64,000 nt of DNA from Corallium rubrum (taxonomy: Eukaryota > Cnidaria > Anthozoa > Scleralcyonacea > Coralliidae), in assembly GCA_964035015.1 (NCBI GenBank), contig OZ035997.1:15321459-15385458 (forward strand), written 5' to 3'. Shown here piece by piece: positions 56,236 through 64,000 of this stretch. The first letter of the stretch is position 1. Every line of letters begins with the position of its first letter. A model generated the notes under the pieces. It saw nothing but the letters and a program-made list of their open reading frames with translations, did not search any database and was not told the origin of the DNA. The position numbers and the translations under genes were made by a program.

Positions 56236-56740
56236 TTGCAAGATCCTGTAAGATCCTGGCAAGATTTGCAACTTCTTGCCAAGATCTTGCAACTTCTTGC
56301 CAAGATCCTGGCAAAATCTTGTAAATTCTTGCCAAGATCTTGTAAGTTCTTGGCAAGATCCTGTAAGATCTTGGCAAGATCTTGCAAATTCTTGCCAAGG
56401 TCTTCCAATATCCTGGCAAGATCTTGTAAATCCTTGCCAAGATCCACCAAGATTTTGAAAATTCTTACCAAAATTCTGTAAGATCTTGGCAAGATCTTGT
56501 AAGATCATGCCAAGATCTTGGGAAGAACCTGTAAGATGGCAAGATCTCGCAAGATCCTGCAAGATCATGCCAAGATCTTGGGAAGAACCTGTAAGATGGC
56601 AAGATCTCGCAAGATCCTGCAAGATCATGCCAAGATCTTGGGAAGAACCTGTAAGATGGCAAGATCTTGCAAGATCCTGCAAGATCATGACAAGATCTTG
56701 CAGGATTTTTGAAAAATCTTGGTAAGATCTTGCCAAGATT
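56226..56740 (+). repeat. CAAGATCTTG tandem array with 60-bp higher-order unit
   Basis: The palindromic word CAAGATCTTG and close variants recur every 10-20 bp. At about 56505-56700 a 60-bp unit (GGGAAGAACCTGTAAGATGG...) is repeated three times with almost no change. Open in all frames, producing spurious ORFs. Confidence 0.9.
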
Positions 56741-56922
56741 CTCGACCTGGGAAACAGTGAAAACAATTACCGACAAGTTACTTTCTGATGACACAACATG
56801 GCAAACAAGAACCAACCTAAGTAATACGACATCCTTGACCTTCTTGACCTATGCCTCTCAACTGAATTCCGCTTCCAAGACAAATACTGTACTACCTGTA
56901 CAAACAAGTATCCAGCACCCCG

Positions 56923-57228
56923 ATGGGATCTCCACTTTCCAGTTTCCTCACTGAAGTGGTGCTGCAAGACCTGGAGAAAAAGTCTGTATCGAATAACAAA
57001 GACATAAGACTATGGGACAGATATGTCGACGACGTTTTGGCAGTAGTGAAGACAAACAAAATTAACAACATACTGCAAACGATTAACAACACCACTGACA
57101 ACATTACATTCATGATAGAAGAAGAACATGACAACAAACTCGCCTTTCTTGATGTTTTACTAACCAAGACTAATGACGGCACCACACACAGGTTTACAGA
57201 AAGAAAACTAACACCGACCAAATACTGA
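56923..57228 (+). pseudogene. PLE-C reverse transcriptase fragment
   Basis: 101 codons spanning RT motifs 4-6: GSPLSSFLTEVVLQDLEKK, then RYVDDVLAVVKT (catalytic DD) and KLAFLDVLLTKTNDG. It ends at a stop after FTERKLTPTKY, where intact relatives would continue. Confidence 0.85.
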
Positions 57229-58122
57229 ATTACAACAGCAACCTACCCAACACAAGATCAGTTGTATCAAAACACTGTTCAACAGATCGACACACACTGC
57301 AGCACACAACAATCTAAACAGAACGAATCAAACTACCTATACCAGACATTCCTTAAGAACAACTACCCAAAACACTTTATACGCAAAATCACGACACAAA
57401 GAAATCACACACAAACCAAGACTACGGTCCAACACCCAAACAATGCAACACAAGAAAAGAAAAAAGTGGTTCTACCATACATCCAGACCATATCCGAAAT
57501 AACAACCAGATTACTCAGACAACACAACACAGAAGTACCTCACAAACCATTACACAAACTCTCCACCAACTTTACTATAAACACAAAGACAGAATTACCA
57601 CAACTGACCGATGCAACGCAATCTACATATTCCCTTGCGATGACTGCCCACTAAAATACATCAGCGAAACATCCAAGAAAGTTAAGTCAAGACTAACCGA
57701 ACAAAGGAATGCAATCAAACGACATGATCACAAATCCCTTCCAGCAATCCACGCAGATAACCATGGCCACACATTTAACTGGACTCAAATGAAAGTTCTA
57801 GGCCAAACCTCAACAGCGGAGATACCCGGCCTGGGTACGAGGTTGCAACAAGACATGCCTGTGAGTGCAAATGAGGAATGGTACTGTACAACAGAGAAAA
57901 ACACACATTTAACAGACACGTTGAAATACCTACTATTTACCATCAACTAAAACACACTCAACATTCGATCTCCTATAAAGTAATAACCAATCAGAACCAA
58001 CCACTGGGAACACCAACCAATCAAAAATCTACCAAAAACAACAAACCAATCAGAAGCTTGGATCACATATCACAACAAAATGCAAATAATATAAACGAAG
58101 AACCCAAACTCTAACCACCTTA

Positions 58123-58162
58123 TTTCTGATGAAGACTCGAAGGACCGAGTTGAAAGCTCAAA
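58123..58162 (+). ncRNA. Hammerhead-ribozyme-like motif, PLE-C
   Basis: Short stem I UUU/AAA, core CUGAUGA, extra A, stem II GACUCG-AAGGAC-CGAGUU (one G-U pair), GAA, palindromic stem III AGCU, cleavage-site C. Same architecture as PLE-A with unrelated stem sequences. Confidence 0.5.
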
Positions 58163-58228
58163 CTTTAAAAAACTTAAATCCAGGGAACACAAATTCAAAC
58201 ACATTATGCCTGGATTACAAATCTTTAA

Positions 58229-58231
<3 letters not shown>

Positions 58232-58297
<66 letters not shown>

Positions 58298-58308
58298 GTA
58301 TATATATA
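58232..58308. repeat. (TA)n microsatellite after PLE-C
   Basis: A TA array with one ACG interruption, directly downstream of the PLE-C tail. Confidence 0.95.
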
Positions 58309-58314
58309 TTCACT

Positions 58315-58795
58315 GAAGTGGAGGTGAATAGTGCTACAGTATACTCACCTCGCCGAAGCAGCTCGGTGAGTATCCACACTATTCACCGATACGGAGGTGA
58401 ATAATTGTTTTTAGCATATACCTCATAGATGAAATAACAAGTTTAATATTCTTACATTTGTTAGTATTTTATATAAGACATGGCCACTAGCAACTTGGGC
58501 ACTTCGCGTACTCGATATTTGTCGACAAAACAGTTTTTACAACTTTTGAATATATTAATGGCAAGAAAATTGTAAAGAAACATACCTGTGGACACTCTTC
58601 TACTTAATTATGTTAACTTTTCTTGTTATTTTACAACATCAGCCTTTGTTTATCAACAAAATTTCCTGCTTCAGTATAAACAAAGCAAAACTGTCTGCCA
58701 TTTTGTTTTGCCCGCAGATGAATAGTGCAGGATATCCTGAGCTAGAGGAACCAATCAGATTGCTTGAAAAGCACTATTCACCTGCAAGGTATATG
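58315..58795. mobile_element. Foldback MITE (GGTGAATAGTG ends)
   Basis: GTGGAGGTGAATAGTGCT at the left and AGCACTATTCACCTGC at the right form terminal inverted repeats. A second internal inverted copy (CTATTCACCG...GGAGGTGAATA) occurs near 58378-58402. Non-coding. Confidence 0.65.
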
Positions 58796-58999
58796 CTATA
58801 TATATATATATATATATATACATATTTATACAATACCCTGATTGCTATGCGTGTTTTCATTATTTGGTTGTTGCCCATGATCTACAGTATCAGAGGACAG
58901 ACACATGGACACATCAGATCATGTCAGCTACATGTAACAAAATCCAACAAGAATTTTTAAATTTTTGTATTGTATAAAACAAATAGAATTCGATTTTTT

Positions 59000-59155
59000 T
59001 GTTGTCTGTTCAGTTATGCATGTAGATGCATAGAGGACGTCACAACATAGTATGAACATCAGTGACCCACTCGACTAGTCTTGTGGGCCACTTTTTTGTT
59101 CTTACAACGTTGTGACATCATCTGTGCACCTACATACTGAACAGACAACGCCAAA
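59000..59155. mobile_element. Foldback MITE (GTTGTCTGTTCAG ends)
   Basis: GTTGTCTGTTCAGTTATGCATGTAG pairs with CTACATACTGAACAGACAAC. An inner pair GTCACAAC / GTTGTGAC extends the arms. About 155 bp. Confidence 0.85.
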
Positions 59156-59175
59156 ATGGAATCTATTTGTTAATT

Positions 59176-59224
59176 ATATATATATATATTTATATTTATA
59201 TATATATATATATACAGTATATAC
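59176..59224. repeat. (TA)n microsatellite
   Basis: A short interrupted TA array ending ACAGTATATACTGT, directly before the long inverted repeat. Confidence 0.9.
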
Positions 59225-59229
59225 TGTGC

Positions 59230-60787
59230 AGAAATAACCTAACACTGCGTCTGCAGGCGCTCTGCGTGCGGTTGTGCGGCTGCCGCAAGGTCGCTGTGCA
59301 TCTGAGGCTGCGCCCGCTTGGGAGATTGACTGCGTGCAGTTTCACGTCCGCTTTGCGGCTGCGGTTCTGCAGACGCAGGAACCACAGTTGATGGTCGTCA
59401 AACGTCGGAACACCCGAGTGTTACAGAATTCAGTCTATCTAAACTATTAAACTGTGTGGAGCAACAGATACAGGTACAAAAACCTCCAAAGAAGAAGTCG
59501 CTGAGTCGAGAGTTCTATCTGAGCGACTGGTATAAAGGCTGCCAACGAAAGAGTCGCTGAGATATAGAATCTCGTGATCTAATCTAAATCACCAACGAAC
59601 GAGTCACGGAGATTCTGAATTCAGTACATCTAACGACAGCGACATAATTATAAAGATTGCCCGAACGAGTTGATGAGATATATAACTTAGTCTATCTAAG
59701 CGTGACAGCGATTGGCAAGAGATTTTCCGTAAAGGCGAACTTGGAGTCAAACATTCAAACTTCGAAACTTTGAAATCAATATCCGAACTTCCGAGCCGCG
59801 CCGCGTGGTAATTGATTTTACGTCAAAAGTTCGTCGTCCGAAAAAGTTAAATCAGTCGAAGTAACTACTTGATCAAAATGTATGTATTAAAAACTTACAA
59901 TCGAAATATAGTAAAGTTATAATAAAGGTATACTGCCGAAACAGAGAACGTAACATGCTTTTAAAGTAATTTTATAAGAAGAGTCAGTGCATTTTAAAAC
60001 AACATGATTCTACGGCCTGCACATTGCATGATTGAAAGTTTCATTCCGAAGTGGAGTTTCCGAAAAACAGTTTTGTAAATTAAAGTTTTACTATAAGAAC
60101 ACTCTTAAAATTTGCCGAACATTTGTTTGAAGATTTCAGTGGTTACGGTGAAACTATTAATTTCTAACAATTTATGCAATTTCGACGAGCGTCTGTGACA
60201 CAGGCTAATTCCCAAGGCGCTCATTTGTATAAAGACTTCATAGCGGTTTAGGACCCCACGTTGCATTTTGTGTTTAAAAAAATACTTTTTCAGCGTAACT
60301 GTTGTCGGGACCAAATTCCTAAACTCTGTTTGTTGAGTCGCTACAAACTCAATTCGAGAAAATTAATCTAGAGACGTATAAATAACTTTTCTTTGCCAAG
60401 TTTACGATTCTGTGTATCTTTACATATAAACTCTGAAACTCGATGATTAGCCCTTCCCCGTTTCCGACATATTTGCTTTGAAACTATTATTTTATCGAAT
60501 CCGTATTATTTTATAAATTTTAAATATGAACTACACGTGATTTTTACAGTCAAACCGGATGTTCTCTTGCCTGCAATATTGCAATATTCATGGACAACAT
60601 TGCAATTTTCATTGGCTATTTGCCCGAGTCAATTAACAATCATCATTCACAACCTGACAGTAATATTTTGTGTTCACGCCAGAATCCATAAAGACGTTTT
60701 ATTCTCAAACCGCCTTGAAAAATAAATATTCCAAGTTTAATTCGACCGATCAATTTGTCGTTCTGGTTCATTTCATCATTGATGAAT
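59230..60787. mobile_element. Long inverted repeat, left arm
   Basis: About 1.5 kb that recurs in inverse orientation at 62898-64000 and, by extrapolation, beyond the window edge. Matching blocks include GTTCTGCAGACGCAGGAACC, ATTCAGTCTATCTAAACTA, AACGAAAGAGTCGCTGAGAT, TTGTTTGAAGATTTCAGTGG and TTCATTTCATCATTGATGAA. Similarity is roughly 80% by eye with indels. No transposase was recognised. Confidence 0.8.
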
Positions 60788-60915
60788 GCGGTTGTGTACG
60801 CTTGGCGCAGCCGCAACCGCCAAGCGTACGCAACCGCAGCCGCGAATCACCCGTATGCGATCCGCAAACATGATCGCAAATCGGGCGCGGCTTTTGTTAT
60901 TTCTGCACAGTACTG

Positions 60916-60945
<30 letters not shown>

Positions 60946-60947
<2 letters not shown>

Positions 60948-61085
60948 CACATACTTGTGCCTTTATCAGGGCGATAACAGCGGGACATAAAAATGATATG
61001 TCCCGCTGTACCGTATCTGTCCCATCATATATCCCACTGTCCTGCATTGAGAGTCCTAAAACATGATACAGGCACAAGTATGTGA
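60946..61085. repeat. Palindromic foldback (CACATACTTGTGCCT)
   Basis: ATCACATACTTGTGCCT pairs with AGGCACAAGTATGTGAT. An inner AGCGGGACAT / ATGTCCCGCT palindrome sits at about 60979-61010. Confidence 0.85.
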
Positions 61086-61090
61086 TAAAC

Positions 61091-61242
61091 AGGTTATCAC
61101 ATTCGTGACTCGGTATATCAGTTTTATCACTTTCAGGACGATATCATAATTGTCCCTCGCTTGCTGCGCTCACTCGTGACAATAACAATATCGTCCCTCA
61201 AGCGATAAAACTGATATCACCTCGTCCCTCATGTGATAACCT

Positions 61243-61245
<3 letters not shown>
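61091..61245. repeat. Palindromic foldback (GGTTATCACAT)
   Basis: GGTTATCACATTCGTGA pairs with CCTCATGTGATAACC. ATATCAGTTTTATC / GATAAAACTGATAT and GACGATAT / ATATCGTC continue the arms. It abuts the previous foldback. Confidence 0.85.
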
Positions 61246-61279
<34 letters not shown>

Positions 61280-61567
61280 GGTAAGTTCTCCTGGTTTTAT
61301 AGTGTACTGAAACATGAATAAACTGGTTAGTCATTGATTTTGTGGATGTTTAATATTTCTCAATCCCTAAATATTGGTTCGGAATAACTGACAATTTAAA
61401 ATAAATATTTAATAATGAAGCAATTATATTAGGACATTAGGTTACTGTAATTTTTGGCAATTTGACACTATTCACAATTTGTAAAATAAAAACAGATTCT
61501 GGTATTCTGAAATCTCGTTTGGTATAATATTGTAGCTCTCACTCTCAGTACTAGCTTAGTAGCTTAC

Positions 61568-61588
61568 CAGTTCACTGGACGCCATCAT
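61568..61588 (-). CDS. YOD1: Candidate first coding exon of OTU1/YOD1
   Basis: ATG ATG GCG TCC AGT GAA CTG followed by the donor GTAAGC. It would add MMASSEL in phase 0 before ILRCQFQ of the next exon at 54834. This suits OTU1 proteins, which begin a few residues before the UBX-like domain, and gives a total of about 297 residues, close to yeast OTU1. It rests only on start codon, donor and phase. It also lies between the arms of a long inverted repeat 6.7 kb away, so the call is tentative. Confidence 0.35.
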
Positions 61589-62897
61589 CTATAAAATCGT
61601 TGAAACTGAATCCCCAATCACCATTTACTTTTATAAGAAAGCCAGAGGGAAAATTGCAGAAGATTGAACTGCCTGGCAGTCTCACTTTCAATTCTTTAAA
61701 ATTTTCATGATTTTCACAAGAAGTCACATGAGCCTCCGTGTCAGCGGTTTCGCCGTTTCGCAGCAACCACGTTGGTGGGTACTTCATCTCGTTGAGTATA
61801 GTGGTTTAAAGTAATAGGCGAGTTTCAGGGTGTCGCGCGCGCATCGTTTTGCAAAGAAATTGGCGGGCTCTTGGCTGGCTCTCCACAAAGCAATGGCAAA
61901 CAGACTTGCTAGCGAGCCAAGAACAGCAGAATAACAGCGTTAGACATCCAGAAACTGCATCTATACTTTGTTTATTTTAAACGGTATGTTTACTTTGAGG
62001 GGAGCTTGCCAGTATTTTTGAAAAATGATGCGCGCGCAACATCCTGAAACTCGCCTATTCCTCAGTAATTATTCCAGAAATGAAAAGTTGCTGAAACTCT
62101 GCAGTATTAATGTTTATGGTATGTTTATAGTAAAATAACCAAAAAAAAAGTTGGGAACGGAACTCGTTTCGAAAATACAGCTGCCAGTAAATCACGATGT
62201 TTTCCCAATTTGTAGCTATTTTGGTTAACTTTTGATTTCGTCTTGTTATCTTGAAAAATCCTTCTTAAGCACTTAGTTTATACTGAGTGGAAAAATATTT
62301 TATATTTTATATGCACTTATATATGAACTATTTAGTGGCAACAAAATAATAGAATTAAATTTGACGAAAATAACAATTGACAATTTTCCTGATATAAGAA
62401 TGTCCACATTCTTTCTCAGTGTTAGCCATTCTCATTGGTCCAAACCAGCCAAAACACGAACGCTGACTAGTTTAGATTTTTGCAGGATTTAATTTAGGCG
62501 GTTGTTGGTAGTGCCTAACCGTACCGGAAGTCGGCAAAGGTCTTCGTTCAGTTCGTTCGGGCAGTCGCAGACTAGTTCGACTTCGATCATGGTTTCTACC
62601 AGCTCGTTAGATCGTACCTTGTCTGCTTTAAGGGTGTTCAAACGTTAAAACGTTGCTTTCGTTCAAACGTAGAGCATGTTGCAATCAAATGATATAGAAA
62701 AACTATCAGAGTATGCTAGGAGCCGAATTGTTACACTCGAGTCGTCCGACGTTTCTATTGTCAATATATAAAGAGACCTTTAGAAGGAGTAAAAACTTCG
62801 AGATCGGCAATTAGTTTGTTTCTCTCTCGATATTGAAGAACTGGCCGACGCTCAATGCAATGGGAGAAGACCTCTTTTAGGTGCCGATGGAAGAAGA

Positions 62898-64000
62898 TTC
62901 ATCAATGATGAAATGAACAAGAACGACGAAATTGATCGGCCGATTTAAACTTGGAATATTTTTCAAGGCGGTTTGAGAATAAAACGGATTCCGGCGTGGA
63001 CCCAAAATATTGCTGTGAACTTGTGAATGATATAATTACTTTAGAATTGACTCGGGGAAATAGCCAATGAAAATTGCAATGTTGCGCGCAAGCGAACATC
63101 CGGTTTGACTGTAAAAACCACATGTAATTCACATTTAAAATTTATAAAATAATACGGATTCAAAAAAATAATAGTTTCAAAGTATATATGTCGGAAACGG
63201 GAAATCATCGAGTTTCGGAGTTTATATGTAAAGTTCGAATACACTGTAACTGCTAATATTCAACAAATCATATACAGAATCATAGACTTGGCAAAGAAAA
63301 GTTATTTAGTACGTCCCCAGTTTAATCTCGAACTGCGTTTGTAGTGACTCAACAAACAGAGTTTGGGAATTTGGTCCCTATGCATTCTTCACACCGTTGA
63401 CAACACCGAAAAAGCTTTTTTTTTAAACACAAAATGAACGTGGGGTACTAAGTCACTACGAAGCTTACAAATGCGCGCGTCGGGAATTGGAATTGCATAA
63501 ATTATTAGAAATTATACTGTAGTCATACCATAACCACTGAAATCTTCAAACAAACGTTCGGAAAATTTTAAGATCGAGACTGTTTATCGGAAACTCCGCT
63601 TCCCAGCTTAGCGTTTTAGAACGGGCGAAATCTTAGACCATGCAGTTTAAGCTGGTCGGATGAAACTTTCAATCATGCAAACTGCAGACCGTAGAATCAT
63701 ATATATAGCGTTGCTGTTTTGCAGATTGCCTTATTTTTTAATTGCTTTGTTTATACTGTATGTTAAGATGTGCTGCGTTTCGTTGGTGATTTATATTAGA
63801 TCAGGAAATTCTATATCTCAGCGACTCTTTCGTTGGTAGTCTTTATACCTGTTGACCTGTATCTGTTGCCCCACACCGTTTACTGTAGTTTAGATAGACT
63901 GAATTCTATAACAACTGTGGTTCCTGCGTCTGCAGAACCTCAGCTGCAAGGCGGACATGAAACCGCACGCAGACAATCTTCCAAGCGGGCGCAGACTCAG
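62898..64000. mobile_element. Long inverted repeat, right arm (runs off the window)
   Basis: Inverse copy of 59230-60787, beginning TTCATCAATGATGAAATGAA and still matching at base 64000 (CCAAGCGGGCGCAGACTCAG against the inverse of the left arm near 59300). The arms plus a spacer of about 2.1 kb would span at least 4.8 kb. Confidence 0.8.

Larger units (their letters stand above)
56741..58215 (+). mobile_element. Penelope-like element PLE-C, 5'-truncated and frameshifted
   Basis: A third PLE family. Fragments read LLDLCLSTEFRFQDK, then TPMGSPLSSFLTEVVLQDLE (56923 on) with the RT catalytic WDRYVDDVLAVV. They continue with the linker 57262-57654, and then a nuclease part with CPLKYISETSKKVKSRL and HADNHGHTF. 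Frame breaks occur near 56920, 57228 and 57650. A hammerhead-like motif lies at 58123-58162, then about 65 bp to a (TA)n array. The 5' side begins at the CAAGATCTTG array. Confidence 0.85.
60788..62897. other. Interior between long inverted repeat arms
   Basis: Contains palindromic foldbacks at 60946-61085 and 61091-61245, (TA)n arrays at about 60916-60947 and 61247-61277, the candidate OTU1 first exon (61588-61568), and a broken plus-strand frame at about 62590-62900. That frame reads MVSTSSLDRTLSALRVFKR, EKLSEYARSRIVTLESSD and EELADAQCNGRRPLLGADGR around stops and runs toward the right arm. It is an unidentified degenerate ORF. Confidence 0.45.

Noticed and set aside
56102-56815. Overlapping ORFs on both strands with Leu-Ala-Arg-Ser-Cys repeats
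   Set aside because: Open frames produced by the CAAGATCTTG tandem array.
61572-61787. 71-codon minus-strand ORF (MKYPPTWLLRNGE...) as a gene
   Set aside because: No recognisable family. The only part used is the short MASSEL exon candidate in another frame at its 3' end.

Overview
The window looks like animal nuclear DNA, most likely from a cnidarian and probably an anthozoan. It is AT-rich, its genes are split by GT-AG introns, and it is crowded with Penelope-like elements (PLEs), LINEs, foldback elements and (TA)n, (ATT)n and other simple repeats. The host family types fit (DEG/ENaC channel, NB-ARC/TPR protein, OTU1 deubiquitinase), but the species assignment is inference. Nothing bacterial was seen.

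Three host loci can be supported. (1) A DEG/ENaC (degenerin/ASIC-type) channel gene on the minus strand. Its first five coding exons lie at 17883-17304, 14904-14684, 6455-6308, 3462-3400 and 1639-1444; the last exon(s), with TM2, should lie left of the window. (2) An intronless plus-strand gene, 31979-35146, for a 1055-residue protein with a basic N-terminus, one membrane segment, an NB-ARC/STAND-type NTPase and about eight C-terminal TPRs. (3) An OTU1/YOD1 deubiquitinase gene on the minus strand. Exons are at 54834-54708, 50140-49975, 47054-47013, 44650-44496, 43011-42925, 41799-41633 and 37061-36933, with a candidate first exon at 61588-61568. All intron phases in (1) and (3) agree. A truncated histone H2B copy lies on the opposite strand inside OTU1 (49166-49486).

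Mobile DNA, left to right: an inverted pair of PLE-A copies (8.1-11.9 kb); a decayed PLE-B with a TIR insertion (12.0-13.7 kb); TTAA-bounded, nested and palindromic foldbacks (16.5-23.9 kb); a PLE 3' fragment (20.9-21.2 kb); three LINE families whose C-termini carry restriction-like endonuclease (RLE) domains, all next to (ATT)n arrays (21.9-31.2 kb); nested foldbacks after the NB-ARC gene (35.2-36.5 kb); a second PLE-A inverted pair inside a CR1/Jockey-like LINE, itself in the last OTU1 intron (37.5-41.5 kb); a 12-bp minisatellite of about 1.4 kb (50.4-51.8 kb); a decayed Ty3/gypsy-type protease region, CAAGATCTTG tandem repeats and PLE-C (55.8-58.2 kb); and a long inverted repeat (59.2-60.8 versus 62.9-64.0 kb).

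The most interesting signal is in the PLEs. Downstream of several PLE endonuclease domains, and in solo tails, lies a compact motif that fits a hammerhead ribozyme: stem I, CUGANGA, stem II, GAA, a palindromic or hairpin stem III and the UH site. Primary sequences differ but the helices are compensated. In addition, the two arms of each PLE-A inverted pair share diagnostic variants absent from the other pair, so each pair looks like one insertion event or a homogenised unit.
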